Source: Sedimentibacter sp003483345 | GTDB lineage: Bacteria; Bacillota; Clostridia; Tissierellales; Sedimentibacteraceae | Length of the DNA stretch: 64,000 nt | NCBI GenBank assembly: GCA_040770765.1 | Contig: JAXGIL010000003.1 | Location: 434,001-498,000 of the forward strand | Direction: 5' to 3' | Part shown: piece after piece, positions 1 through 8,065 of the stretch | Numbering within the stretch: position 1 is the stretch's first letter | Layout of the letters: each line of letters opens with the position of its first letter | Translations under genes and position numbers: made by a program | Notes under the pieces: model-generated | Seen by the model: only the letters and a program-made list of their open reading frames with translations | Databases searched by the model: none | Told to the model about the DNA's origin: nothing

Positions 1-4
1 TTTC

Positions 5-802
5 TTACCATATCTTAATTATTAATACTGCTGCAAAATAAACCGTAAAAACAAATGCTGCAGCATAATCACCCTTTGATATTTTCATTTGCCTCATTCT
101 TGTTCTGTTCTCTCCTCCACGATAGCATCTTGCTTCCATCGCCATTGCCAATTCATCGGCACGTCTGAATGCACTTATGAAAAGCGGAACCAAGAGAGGA
201 ACTAAATTTTTTGCCCTGCTCATAATATTGCCGCTTTCAAAATCAGCACCTCTTGATTTCTGTGCCTTCATTATTTTTTCTGTTTCTTCCATAAGGGTAG
301 GAATAAAGCGAAGAGCAATTGTCATCATCATTGCCAGTTCATGTGCAGGAAGGCCGAATCTTTTAAACGGCTTTAACAGACTTTCGATACCGTCAGTCAA
401 TATAATGGGCGACGTTGTCAGTGTCAGCATAGATGTTCCCATTATTAGAAGAGTAAGTCTTACAGCCATAAATCCTGCCTGCCTCAAACCTTCTTCAGTA
501 ATCTTTATTACTCCGATGGTATATATAACTCTTCCCGGCGTCATCAAAAGATTGATAATAAATGTAATTAATATGATGAATAATATGGGTCTTAATCCTT
601 TGATTACAAATTTAACGGGTACTTTTGAAATAGTAATAATAACGGTCAAAAATATAATAACAAATATGAACCCTGTAAAGCTTTCAATCAAAAATAATGA
701 AATTATAAAAATAAATGTCATGATTATTTTAAGCCTGGGGTCAAGGTTGTGTATGGGAGAATCAACAGGATAATGCTGTCCGATAGTTAAATTCTTAAAC
801 AT
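5..802 (-). CDS. ecfT: Energy-coupling factor transporter transmembrane protein EcfT
   Basis: This is the membrane scaffold of a group II ECF vitamin transporter. It couples the two ATPases encoded just upstream to interchangeable substrate-binding S subunits. The 265-residue protein has an N-terminal hydrophobic bundle (about residues 25-130). Two cytoplasmic coupling-helix signatures follow: SRG near residue 184 within AQKSRGADF, and ARC near 225. The start overlaps the ecfA2 stop by 8 bases, which implies translational coupling. In related genomes ecfA1-ecfA2-ecfT directly follows rplQ; here an accessory block intervenes. The gene is complete, ending 4 bases from the window edge. Confidence 0.95.
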   Translation of the reverse strand: MFKNLTIGQHYPVDSPIHNLDPRLKIIMTFIFIISLFLIESFTGFIFVIIFLTVIITISKVPVKFVIKGLRPILFIILITFIINLLMTPGRVIYTIGVIKITEEGLRQAGFMAVRLTLLIMGTSMLTLTTSPIILTDGIESLLKPFKRFGLPAHELAMMMTIALRFIPTLMEETEKIMKAQKSRGADFESGNIMSRAKNLVPLLVPLFISAFRRADELAMAMEARCYRGGENRTRMRQMKISKGDYAAAFVFTVYFAAVLIIKIW

Positions 803-1655
803 TTCTTCTCCTCACTTCCTTTAATATTTCTTCTTTTGCTTCTTCAATTGTGAGTATATCCTGTTTAATATTAAATCCTCTATTCTTAAGCTCCCTTACG
901 ATAGAAGCTGTCTGAGGAATTCCAAGGCCTATTTTTTCCAATTCTTCAGCTTGTGAATAAATTTCTTTTGGACTGCCCTCCATATGTATTTTCCCCTTGG
1001 ATAAAACTATAACTCTGTCCACCAGTTTTGCTATATCCTCCATACTGTGTGATACCAACACAACGGTAAATTTAGACTCCTCATGCAATTTTTTTATTTG
1101 ATTAAATATTTCATTCCTGCCTGCAGGGTCGAGACCGGCAGTGGGCTCATCTAATATAAGGTACTGCGGTTTCATTGCAAGTACGCCTGCAATTGCAACT
1201 CTTCTTTTTTGACCTCCCGATAACTCGAAGGGAGATACATCTTTTATTTTATTATAATTAAAACCGACTAATTCCAATGCCTCTTTTACCCGAAAATCAA
1301 TTTCTTGCTGGGAGATATTTAAATTCATTGGTCCAAAGGCTACATCCTTTGCAACTGTTTCTTCAAAAAGCTGGTATTCGGGGTATTGAAATACTAATCC
1401 TACTGTTTGACGAATCAACTTTAATTCTTTCTTATCTTTGCCGACTATTGTGCCGTCAACTTCAACTTTACCTTCAGTGGGAAGCTCGAGGCCGTTAAAA
1501 AGCTGTATCAAAGTTGATTTGCCGGAGCCGGTATGTCCGATTATTCCCACAAATTCGCCTTGGTTTATCGTAACGCTCACATTATCCAATGCCAAGGTTC
1601 TAAACGGAGTGCCTTCACTGTATATATATTTTATGTTTTCTGTTCTTATTGACAT
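795..1655 (-). CDS. ecfA2: Energy-coupling factor transporter ATPase EcfA2
   Basis: Second ATPase of the ECF transporter, 286 residues. Walker A GHTGSGKST is at residues 40-48, the ABC signature LSGGQ at 145-149, and Walker B LILDE ends at 170, followed by PTAGLDP. An H-loop histidine lies in VLVSHSMED. The C-terminal extension after residue 230 is typical of EcfA subunits and contacts EcfT. It overlaps ecfA1 by 10 bases at its 5' end and ecfT by 8 at its 3' end, so the three form one transcript. It is called A2 rather than A1 from its position and the GHTGSGKST Walker A. Confidence 0.95.
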   Translation of the reverse strand: MSIRTENIKYIYSEGTPFRTLALDNVSVTINQGEFVGIIGHTGSGKSTLIQLFNGLELPTEGKVEVDGTIVGKDKKELKLIRQTVGLVFQYPEYQLFEETVAKDVAFGPMNLNISQQEIDFRVKEALELVGFNYNKIKDVSPFELSGGQKRRVAIAGVLAMKPQYLILDEPTAGLDPAGRNEIFNQIKKLHEESKFTVVLVSHSMEDIAKLVDRVIVLSKGKIHMEGSPKEIYSQAEELEKIGLGIPQTASIVRELKNRGFNIKQDILTIEEAKEEILKEVRRRNV

Positions 1656-2470
1656 AATATGTCCACCAATTCCTTTATATCTATTATATCAGGAGGCAGT
1701 TTCAGCCCTTCTTTAATAAGTTCCTGTGCTAACTCGGTTACCTGCGGAACATCCAAACCGTATTTTTTAATTTCATCAATATTTCTGAATACTTCCTTAG
1801 GTTTCCCGTCCAATTTAATATTTCCTTTATCCATAACTATGACTCTGTCTGCTTGGACAGCTTCGTCCATATAATGTGTAATTAGAAGTATGGTCTTGCC
1901 TTCAGCGTTTAATTTTTTTAATGTTTCCATAACTTCTTTCCTGCCTGAAGGGTCTAACATTGCAGTAGGCTCATCCAATATTATGCACTCCGAATTTAAA
2001 GCTAATATACCTGCTATGGCAATTCTTTGTTTTTGTCCTCCAGATAAGAGGTGAGGGGGTCTTTTTCTGTATTCATACATGCCTACTGTATTTAAGGCAT
2101 TATCAACCCTTCTTCTAATTTCTTCAGGTTGCACGCCTAAATTTTCGGGACCGAATGCAATGTCTTCCTCAATGATGGTTGCCACTAACTGATTATCAGG
2201 ATTTTGGAACACCATACCGGCTGTCTGTCTTATATCCCAAAGTTTAGAATCATCTGAGGTATCCATTCCTTTAACAAAAATTTTCCCTTCGGTAGGAAGT
2301 AAAATTGAATTTATTAATTTAGCCAGCGTTGATTTCCCAGAGCCATTGCGGCCTATAATTGCAGTAAACTCTCCGCTTTTTATATTCAGGGAAACTCCGT
2401 TTACTGCATAAGAGGAATTTTTATCATATTTAAATTTTACATTGTCTATTTTGATTATGTATTCTATCAT
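1646..2470 (-). CDS. ecfA1: Energy-coupling factor transporter ATPase EcfA1
   Basis: First ATPase of the ECF module, 274 residues. Walker A GRNGSGKST is at 40-48, signature LSGGQ at 142-146, and Walker B IILDE ends at 167. The Q-loop sits in MVFQNPDNQ. It forms the ATPase heterodimer with EcfA2 to power vitamin or metal uptake. The ATG is preceded by AAGGGTG at 4-base spacing. A promoter-like pair lies about 45 bases upstream, so the ecf operon appears to be transcribed on its own rather than by readthrough from the ribosomal operon. Confidence 0.95.
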   Translation of the reverse strand: MIEYIIKIDNVKFKYDKNSSYAVNGVSLNIKSGEFTAIIGRNGSGKSTLAKLINSILLPTEGKIFVKGMDTSDDSKLWDIRQTAGMVFQNPDNQLVATIIEEDIAFGPENLGVQPEEIRRRVDNALNTVGMYEYRKRPPHLLSGGQKQRIAIAGILALNSECIILDEPTAMLDPSGRKEVMETLKKLNAEGKTILLITHYMDEAVQADRVIVMDKGNIKLDGKPKEVFRNIDEIKKYGLDVPQVTELAQELIKEGLKLPPDIIDIKELVDILCQ

Positions 2471-2513
2471 TTTACACCCTTATTTGAATTTTTGCGTTAA
2501 AAGCTGCATAAGA

Positions 2514-2542
2514 ATAATATCATCATTCGCATTATTTTACAA
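2514..2542 (-). promoter_or_regulatory. Predicted sigma-A promoter of ecfA1-ecfA2-ecfT
   Basis: On the minus strand, TTGTAA (2537-2542) and TATTAT (2514-2519) are separated by exactly 17 bases and sit 44 bases upstream of the ecfA1 start. This is inferred from consensus only. Confidence 0.5.
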
Positions 2543-2591
2543 CAGTAATTTACACTAATGTTACGGTTATCGGTTTCTTTGGAATTACAAA

Positions 2592-2639
2592 AAAATAAAA
2601 GGCTGAGCAAAGTATATCACTCTGCGCACCTTTTATTTT
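2592..2639. terminator. AT-rich stem-loop in the ecfA1 / 155-aa gene intergenic region
   Basis: The stem AAAATAAAAGG pairs with CCTTTTATTTT around a 26-base loop. It lies in the 355-base gap 2471-2825 between divergently oriented genes. It could be a remnant terminator or a structural boundary. The rest of the gap holds only the candidate promoters listed here. Confidence 0.35.
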
Positions 2640-2703
2640 ATTCGTTTAATAATAATTCATCATCCTGTTTTCACACAATATTTATGATAACAAAAGAGCG
2701 CCT

Positions 2704-2731
2704 TTGGAATTTTCTAAAATTATTGTATAAT
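2704..2731 (+). promoter_or_regulatory. Possible promoter for the 155-aa gene
   Basis: TTGGAA (2704-2709) and TATAAT (2726-2731) have 16-base spacing on the plus strand, about 95 bases upstream of the start at 2826. The -10 is perfect and the -35 is imperfect. Confidence 0.4.
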
Positions 2732-2825
2732 TATGCGCCCACTCCAAAAGCACTGAACTTGTTAATATAATCAATAATTCATAATTTTCATATAATAGGT
2801 TATAACCATATGGGAGGAAATATAA

Positions 2826-3293
2826 ATGTTTTGTTTAAGAAATAAAATAAATATATGTGACTTTAAACCTGACATTGCCCAAAACTTAGGTAATTTATCC
2901 TTAACTGTGCGTAACAGATCAAGCAATGAGCCTGTTGCTTTTGCTGAAGTAAGTGTTTATTATTTGACTATATATGGAGTTTATGGCGAGGGAGGAGAAG
3001 CAAGTATGATGGTAAGGCACATAACGGATGAAAACGGCAGAATCCCTGTTATTGAACTGCCTGTCATTGACAGAATCAATCAGCCTAATAACTCGTACTT
3101 TGTTACCGTAAGGCATTTCAGATATTACCCTGTTAATATAATGAATATACCGATATACCCTGATATTACCACCGAATACAATGTGATGATAACACCGCTG
3201 ACCGAACAACATCCTGAATATGAATTTCATATAACTCCGGAATTGATACGACAAAGGGAGAATTTGCAAAACAATTACAAAACACTGTTTTAA
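2826..3293 (+). CDS. Hypothetical protein, 155 aa, transthyretin/CarboxypepD_reg-like
   Basis: I do not recognise this family with confidence. The start is well supported by GGGAGG eight bases before the ATG. Residues about 22-115 read as a beta-sandwich of the carboxypeptidase-regulatory (transthyretin-like) kind: NLSLTVRNRSSNEPVAFAEVSVY, then a loop with DENGR and NSYFVTVRHFRYYPV. This pattern is common in small domains next to cell-wall or spore LysM proteins. There is no signal peptide and no membrane segment. It is one of only two large plus-strand genes in the window, faces the LysM/GH18 gene tail to tail, and belongs to the block inserted between rplQ and ecfA1. The function is unknown. 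Confidence 0.75.
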   Translation: MFCLRNKINICDFKPDIAQNLGNLSLTVRNRSSNEPVAFAEVSVYYLTIYGVYGEGGEASMMVRHITDENGRIPVIELPVIDRINQPNNSYFVTVRHFRYYPVNIMNIPIYPDITTEYNVMITPLTEQHPEYEFHITPELIRQRENLQNNYKTLF

Positions 3294-3321
3294 CGAGGCG
3301 TAATCACCCGCCTCGTTAAAA
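3288..3321. terminator. Stem-loop between convergent genes
   Basis: The 13-bp perfect inverted repeat TTTTAACGAGGCG / CGCCTCGTTAAAA has an 8-base loop and overlaps the stop codon of the 155-aa gene. It lies between that gene and the converging LysM/GH18 gene. A clear U-tract is lacking on either strand, so terminator function is inferred from position and stability. Confidence 0.55.
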
Positions 3322-3355
3322 TTTATATACTCAGCTCTTTCATTTATATGCCATA

Positions 3356-4477
3356 CTAATCTCTTACTATTATAAAATTATCTTCAAGCAAGTGCCAGTT
3401 TTGAATAAATTCATACAGCAAATTCCAATATGTTATACCCCTTATACCATATTCCTTGACAAGATCGAATTTCGCCTTAAGACTTCTCGGGTCCTCAAAC
3501 CAAACCTCATGCATCCTTCCCTGCTCATCCGAATAATAGAAAAACGGAGATTGACTTATTTCATCATACTGTATTTGTGCATTATTATCCTGTGCTCTTA
3601 TTATTGCTGTTTGAGCACTTATAATTTCAGCTTCCCTGCCGCTTACATAGGGTATAATCCAATCCTTGGCGTAAAGTGGCAGTCCGATAAAAGTTTTTTC
3701 TCTTGGAATCATAGATAAAGCAAAATCTAAAACATTTCTTAAATCATTTATAGGTATAATCGGTGCAGGCGGACCTTCAATCAATCCCCAATTATAGGTT
3801 TTCAATAATACAAAATCGACAATCCTTCCAAGTGCCTCATAATCATATGCCAAATAATCCGGACTGATGAACTTAGGCATTAAGGCAACAGAAATATAAA
3901 AACCTTCCGTATTTAACCTGCTTCCGGCAACGTGTAAAAAGTTATTGTATGCATCTCTGTCTTCAGGCAGTATATTATCAAAGTCAAACTTTACTCCTCT
4001 GTATCCCTTTTTTATCATAATGCTGATAATATTATCTATAAGTTCATTCATTACAGTCATATCGTTAAGAATAATATGAGCAGCATTTGTTCCTGTATCA
4101 TAATATGAATAATTTACTACCGACATAATAGGTATAACATTATTTAATATTGCTAACTGGATTGCTTGTTGGTCATTAATCCAAAACAGACTTCCATCTT
4201 CTCTTGCTATATACGAGAACGGTGTTAAATAAGTTAAATATTTCATCGAGTTGCTCAATACGGGAACGTCTGTATTGCCAAAGACATAGCTGATTCCGTT
4301 TACTTCAATCGGCGGTTTGCGCACTTGAGGTATTATTAATGTTACTCCCGGATAAATCAATTCCGGATTAATTATCTTGTTAGTCGATATAAGTTCTCTA
4401 AACGGAATAGAAAATCTATCGGCTATATCCCTCAAGGAGTCACCGGATTTGACCGTGTAAAGAATGCCCGGTATCAA
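3356..4477 (-). CDS. LysM domain / glycoside hydrolase family 18 protein (YaaH-SleL type)
   Basis: A 373-residue cell-wall or spore-cortex protein. One LysM repeat (about residues 7-52; YTVKSGDSLRDIADRFSIP) is followed by a GH18 catalytic barrel (about 65-365). The family includes the spore enzymes YaaH and SleL. I chose a TTG start at 4477 because GGAGGG lies six bases upstream. The longer in-frame ATG at 4549 lies inside the REP palindrome that ends the agr operon, so it is unlikely. The GH18 motif, normally D-x-D-F-E, reads KFDFDN (Asp at 165 and 167), so the catalytic Glu position is Asp. It may be weakly active or a binding protein. There is no signal peptide, as in spore-coat homologues. 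Confidence 0.85.
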   Translation of the reverse strand: MIPGILYTVKSGDSLRDIADRFSIPFRELISTNKIINPELIYPGVTLIIPQVRKPPIEVNGISYVFGNTDVPVLSNSMKYLTYLTPFSYIAREDGSLFWINDQQAIQLAILNNVIPIMSVVNYSYYDTGTNAAHIILNDMTVMNELIDNIISIMIKKGYRGVKFDFDNILPEDRDAYNNFLHVAGSRLNTEGFYISVALMPKFISPDYLAYDYEALGRIVDFVLLKTYNWGLIEGPPAPIIPINDLRNVLDFALSMIPREKTFIGLPLYAKDWIIPYVSGREAEIISAQTAIIRAQDNNAQIQYDEISQSPFFYYSDEQGRMHEVWFEDPRSLKAKFDLVKEYGIRGITYWNLLYEFIQNWHLLEDNFIIVRD

Positions 4478-4531
4478 ATGATTACCCTCCTGTATTTTAA
4501 TATACTGTATTATATTCTTAACAAAAAAATT

Positions 4532-4566
4532 GGGGACGGTTTTTCTCAAAAGAAAAAACCGTCCCC
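4532..4566 (-). terminator. REP-like GGGGACGG palindrome acting as agr operon terminator
   Basis: GGGGACGGTTTTT and its complement form a long stem around an A-rich loop. On the minus strand it is followed by AATTTTTTTG, so it would work as an intrinsic terminator 15 bases after the agrB stop. Its GGGGACGG core recurs elsewhere in the window (23419, 46488, 52358). Confidence 0.7.
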
Positions 4567-4581
4567 TTATCTCTATGTTTC

Positions 4582-5142
4582 TTAATGCTTAAATAAGCTT
4601 ATTGATTCAAAAGACATCGCCACTGCTGCTGTTATATATACATGCCCCATAGTTTCTTTCGTTAAATATAAACAAATTGCTGTCAAAGATAAAGCTATTA
4701 CTAATATCCTGCTGATTAATCTAAACTTCTTAAACTTTTTTTTGCTTAAAGGCTTGTTTTCAGATTCAGTCGGAGCAAAAACAAATACCATTATTATTGA
4801 AAATATAATTCCCAAAAATAATATTGTTTTTCCGTACTCAATAAAATAAGTACTGCTTATGGCTGATATTACAAATAAACAAAACGATAAGGTTATACAC
4901 TCGATATGAGTTTTCGCATGATACCCTCCGGCGAAACTTCTAAAACTTGAAAAAAATATTATAAATACAATAAGTTCAACCTGCTTTTCCAAAAAATATG
5001 CCGTTATGGAAAGGATAATGAAATTTATTAATAAAGATATCAGTATTTCAATGCTATATGCGTATATTTCTTTTTCATTGTCTGAAGAATTGAGCCTAAG
5101 CCCAATTCCTTCAGACAATTTTGCCGATAATTTATTAATCAT
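4582..5142 (-). CDS. agrB: AgrB, accessory gene regulator membrane protease
   Basis: An integral membrane cysteine endopeptidase that trims and cyclises the AgrD propeptide. The 186-residue form starts at ATG 5142, overlapping the agrD stop by 8 bases. A longer reading to 5181 would overlap agrD further and has no better ribosome site. The AgrB signature is clear: FRSFAGGYHAKTHIEC, with Arg68, catalytic His75 and Cys82. Four to six hydrophobic segments follow (about 30-50, 55-70, 85-105, 107-120, 143-160). The product acts with AgrD encoded immediately upstream and is followed by an intrinsic terminator. Confidence 0.93.
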   Translation of the reverse strand: MINKLSAKLSEGIGLRLNSSDNEKEIYAYSIEILISLLINFIILSITAYFLEKQVELIVFIIFFSSFRSFAGGYHAKTHIECITLSFCLFVISAISSTYFIEYGKTILFLGIIFSIIMVFVFAPTESENKPLSKKKFKKFRLISRILVIALSLTAICLYLTKETMGHVYITAAVAMSFESISLFKH

Positions 5143-5269
5143 TTTCCAGCAGGCATTGAGGTACTTTCGGCTGATTAACAAAGAATAGGCATGTCACTCC
5201 CATTGATGTCTGTGCTGTTGTTACCAAAAGCATTGCAATACATGATAATAATGATAAACCTTTTTTCAT
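5135..5269 (-). CDS. agrD: AgrD, cyclic-lactone autoinducer propeptide
   Basis: A 44-residue propeptide too small for most gene callers. It begins at ATG 5269 after AGGAAAGGGGG. An amphipathic leader (about 1-20) precedes a single ring-forming Cys27, and the C-terminal recognition tail reads NQPKVPQCLLEND, the clostridial Q-P-x-x-P pattern. By comparison with known clostridial AgrD proteins the mature signal would be a thiolactone between Cys27 and the carboxylate of Val31 (ring C-L-F-F-V) with a short exocyclic tail drawn from TSMGVT. Ring size and N-terminal cut are inferred. A second cysteine (Cys39) in the tail is unusual. Confidence 0.92.
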   Translation of the reverse strand: MKKGLSLLSCIAMLLVTTAQTSMGVTCLFFVNQPKVPQCLLEND

Positions 5270-5363
5270 TAAAATCCCCCTTTCCTTTAACAACATAATA
5301 AGACAAGAGGTGGCATAATTCAACATTTTTTCCTGAAAATTCCTATTCGGTTGTTTCCATTGC

Positions 5364-6716
5364 TCAAACGGTAAATTCGACTGTTGCGTTTTTATACACT
5401 TCACTGTTTAACATTTCTACATCTATTTTAAAAATATTATCCTCATACCTTATACTCATAAAACCATTATACTTTTCAGCTATATTGTTAATACTTTTTA
5501 AGCCGTAGCCATGTTTAGTTTTATCCTTTTTAATTGTAATAATTTTATTACCTTCGGTTAACAAACTGCCCTTATAAGGATTTTCTGCTTTTATAATTAA
5601 ATAGCCTCCCGCTGTCCCGATAAAGAGCTTCATTTTTTTTGTATCACAATCTTGTAATGCTTCAATTGCATTGTTCATTATATTGTTAATAACCCTGCAA
5701 ATATCTCCCTTGTCGATGTATATTTCTTCATCAGCATTGATATTGCTTTTTAACTCAACATTTATATTCTTGGACTCCGCTTCCTTTATTTTGAAATTTA
5801 AGAATGAAGTTATAATATTCTCGCTGTCTATTTGAGGAATAAGCTGTACATCCATTTCGTGAAGTTTCTTTTCTATATGTAATCTGATTTTATCCTTTTG
5901 GTTTAATTCATTGTAGCCATGTATTAGTGCTAGCTCTCCGCGCATATCATGTCTTAGAATTCTGATTTCCTCCAAGGCGGAATTCACATCCGTTAAATAA
6001 ACTCTTTCCAATTTGATTTGCTGAAGCTCCATTTCGTTTTTATGTTTTTCTATCATGTCTTTAAGAACTTGGTTTATTAAAGTTATAGAAGCAATAGACC
6101 ATAATGAAACGCATAATGTCAGCATCAATAAGGTTTTACCTATGCTTTCATTTTTAACGTCAATGTTTCCATACATCCATGCAAGAATAACCATAATTAT
6201 TACAGTCAAGACTAGTATTAAGCCTACAAGTATATTATATTTGTTGTTAAAAAAGCTTATTTTATCCTTGTCAAACCTTTTCCTCATTAACATATAAAAA
6301 TATACAAAAAGAGTTTGGGATATTATCATCACTTCAAGTCTGACATTGTTTTGCTCTTGAATGGTGTTTATATCAAAACCTCCTAATGTGGTAATCAACA
6401 CTGCTGCCAGCAATTCAAGGGTAGCAACAATTACGAAAATCAGGAATAGCATTGCAGACTTTGAAAAAATGTTACCTTTAAATATTATTGCTATTGTAAT
6501 AAATATCAGTAAATAGAAAGCAATATACAATAAAGGATTTGAATGTATCTGGGAATAATAATTCAATCCGGTGAGCAATAAGGTCATTATAACTATTACA
6601 ATTTCAACGCTGAATTTAAACGATAACCTTCTGTCGTAAAACAATCCCAGGACTTTATAAATAATATAAATTTGGAGAAAGTTAACAAAAACCTCAATTA
6701 AAATCCATGAATCCAC
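5364..6716 (-). CDS. agrC: AgrC-type sensor histidine kinase (GHKL)
   Basis: Receptor kinase for the peptide signal, 450 residues. The N-terminal half (about 1-220) holds six or seven transmembrane segments. A linker helix follows, then RILRHDMRGE with the phospho-accepting His256. The ATPase domain has an N-box RVINNIMNNAIEAL (341-354) and a G-box HGYGLKS (402-408). This is the HPK10 architecture used by AgrC. The start is GTG at 6716, supported by GAGGTG five bases upstream. It lies 15 bases after agrA and 94 bases before agrD, so agrA-C-D-B is one operon. Confidence 0.9.
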   Translation of the reverse strand: MDSWILIEVFVNFLQIYIIYKVLGLFYDRRLSFKFSVEIVIVIMTLLLTGLNYYSQIHSNPLLYIAFYLLIFITIAIIFKGNIFSKSAMLFLIFVIVATLELLAAVLITTLGGFDINTIQEQNNVRLEVMIISQTLFVYFYMLMRKRFDKDKISFFNNKYNILVGLILVLTVIIMVILAWMYGNIDVKNESIGKTLLMLTLCVSLWSIASITLINQVLKDMIEKHKNEMELQQIKLERVYLTDVNSALEEIRILRHDMRGELALIHGYNELNQKDKIRLHIEKKLHEMDVQLIPQIDSENIITSFLNFKIKEAESKNINVELKSNINADEEIYIDKGDICRVINNIMNNAIEALQDCDTKKMKLFIGTAGGYLIIKAENPYKGSLLTEGNKIITIKKDKTKHGYGLKSINNIAEKYNGFMSIRYEDNIFKIDVEMLNSEVYKNATVEFTV

Positions 6717-6731
6717 TCTATCACCTCTTGT

Positions 6732-7439
6732 TTATTTTTTAAATAAATTCACTAAATCCGAAAGGCATCGTCTGCTGGCTTCTTCTGTTTCACCGTTTAT
6801 AAAAACAATAATATTTTTATGTATTGCTCGTATATTATTAAGATTTACAAGACAGGATTTGCAGGATCTTTTAATAAAACTGATTGAAGACAGACTGTTT
6901 TCTATGTTTTTAAGAGTTTGAACCGCTATTATTTCTTGTTTATCCAAAGTATGTATATGTATCTTTCTATCTTCTTTTTTTCTAAGTATATGAGTTATAT
7001 CGCATAAAGGAATGCGGTGAAATATTCCGCCTGTGTCTTTTACATCAAGAAATTCAAGAGGCATATCCAATTCTGCAATGCACTCCATCAGTTCTTTCTC
7101 CAATACATCGCTTTGAATCGGCTTTAAAAAATAATTTTTAGCCTTTACCTGATATGATTCATATGCATATTCTTTATGAGATGTCAGGTAAAAAATTATA
7201 ACCTTGTCGCTTATTTCCCTTATTAAAAGGCCTGTTTTTATACCGTCAATTTCAGGCATTTCCATATCCAGAAAAATTATGTCAAACGTTTTCACTCTAA
7301 AATCTTGTACAAGAGATAAGCCTGAAATGTATGTATATATATTACAGGCTGTATTATTTTTCACCATTATTACATTTATTAATTCCCTGACTATTTCAAC
7401 ATACTCTTTAGAATCATCACAAACAGCAATATTAACCAT
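6732..7439 (-). CDS. agrA: AgrA-type LytTR response regulator
   Basis: A 235-residue response regulator. The receiver domain (1-125) has acidic pair Asp8/Asp9, phospho-acceptor Asp58 in IIFLDMEMPEIDG, and Lys106 in FLKPI. The LytTR DNA-binding domain (about 130-233) includes FIKRSCKSCLVNLNNI. It is the first gene of the agr operon, whereas in staphylococci agrA comes last. A sigma-A-like promoter lies 45 bases upstream. By family analogy it binds paired 9-bp repeats near its target promoters, probably including its own operon. Confidence 0.9.
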   Translation of the reverse strand: MVNIAVCDDSKEYVEIVRELINVIMVKNNTACNIYTYISGLSLVQDFRVKTFDIIFLDMEMPEIDGIKTGLLIREISDKVIIFYLTSHKEYAYESYQVKAKNYFLKPIQSDVLEKELMECIAELDMPLEFLDVKDTGGIFHRIPLCDITHILRKKEDRKIHIHTLDKQEIIAVQTLKNIENSLSSISFIKRSCKSCLVNLNNIRAIHKNIIVFINGETEEASRRCLSDLVNLFKK

Positions 7440-7483
7440 ATTTTTCCACTATTACTCCGTGATATTGAACGTAATTATAAATT

Positions 7484-7512
7484 ATAATAACATAATAATG
7501 CAATTATTTCAA
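7484..7512 (-). promoter_or_regulatory. Predicted promoter of the agrACDB operon
   Basis: On the minus strand, TTGAAA (7507-7512) and TATTAT (7484-7489) are separated by 17 bases, 45 bases before the agrA start. This gives the accessory operon its own promoter, separate from the ribosomal operon upstream. Confidence 0.55.
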
Positions 7513-7598
7513 TGTTTATTTATACATTCGTCAAAAATCCATAAAATTTAAGAACGGCTCATTTTGCCCGTAAGAACAAAAGAACCGCTCCTCTACAA

Positions 7599-7700
7599 TT
7601 GTCATTCTGAGAGGTCTGCCCGAAAGATTCTCATGAGATCCTTCGCTTACGCTCAGGATGACATTGTCTTTAGATCCTTCGATTTTACTCAGGATGACAA
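7599..7700. repeat. Dispersed TGTCATCCTGAG-family repeat downstream of rplQ
   Basis: Two minus-strand copies of a GTCATCCTGAG...GAAGGATCT core and one opposing copy (GTCATTCTGAG...AGATTCTCA) lie within about 100 bases. They fill the gap between the rplQ stop and the agr promoter region. Other copies are at 37873, 48299, 50825, 55882, 56174 and 60150. Confidence 0.8.
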
Positions 7701-7705
7701 CTATA

Positions 7706-8047
7706 TTATACTAATTCGATTATAGCCATTTCTGCTCCATCGCCTCTTCTGGGCCCCAATTTTAGAATTCTGGTGTATCCACCGTTTCTATCTTTGTATT
7801 TAGGAGCAACTTCTTCGAATAGCTTATATACTGCATTTTTATCGTATAAATAAGCTAATGCCTGACGTCTTGCATGCAGGTCTCCTCTTTTTCCAAGAGT
7901 GATAATTCTTTCTGCGACTCTTCTTAACTCTTTGGCTCTTGTAACCGTAGTTGTTATTCTGCCGTAAGTTATAAGGTCAGCAGTCATATTTCGAAGCATT
8001 GCCACTCTGTGGTCAGATTTAACCCCAAGCTTCCTGTGACTTCCCAT
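7706..8047 (-). CDS. rplQ: 50S ribosomal protein L17
   Basis: L17, 113 residues, full length for the short bacterial form, binding 23S rRNA near the exit tunnel. It begins GSHRKLGVKSDHRVAMLRNM and ends TRILKLGPRRGDGAEMAIIELV. It is the last gene of the long ribosomal transcript, 18 bases after rpoA. No strong terminator is visible; a dispersed repeat follows directly. Confidence 0.97.
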   Translation of the reverse strand: MGSHRKLGVKSDHRVAMLRNMTADLITYGRITTTVTRAKELRRVAERIITLGKRGDLHARRQALAYLYDKNAVYKLFEEVAPKYKDRNGGYTRILKLGPRRGDGAEMAIIELV

Positions 8048-8065
8048 TTAGTCCTCCTTTTTAAG

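Noticed and set aside
177..773. 198-codon plus-strand ORF opposite ecfT
   Set aside because: It is antisense shadow of a conserved membrane protein gene; hydrophobic runs mirror EcfT codons.
7440..7483. LytTR (AgrA) binding repeats near the agr promoter
   Set aside because: One TACGTTCAA-like match is present, but not the expected tandem pair at proper spacing upstream of the -35.
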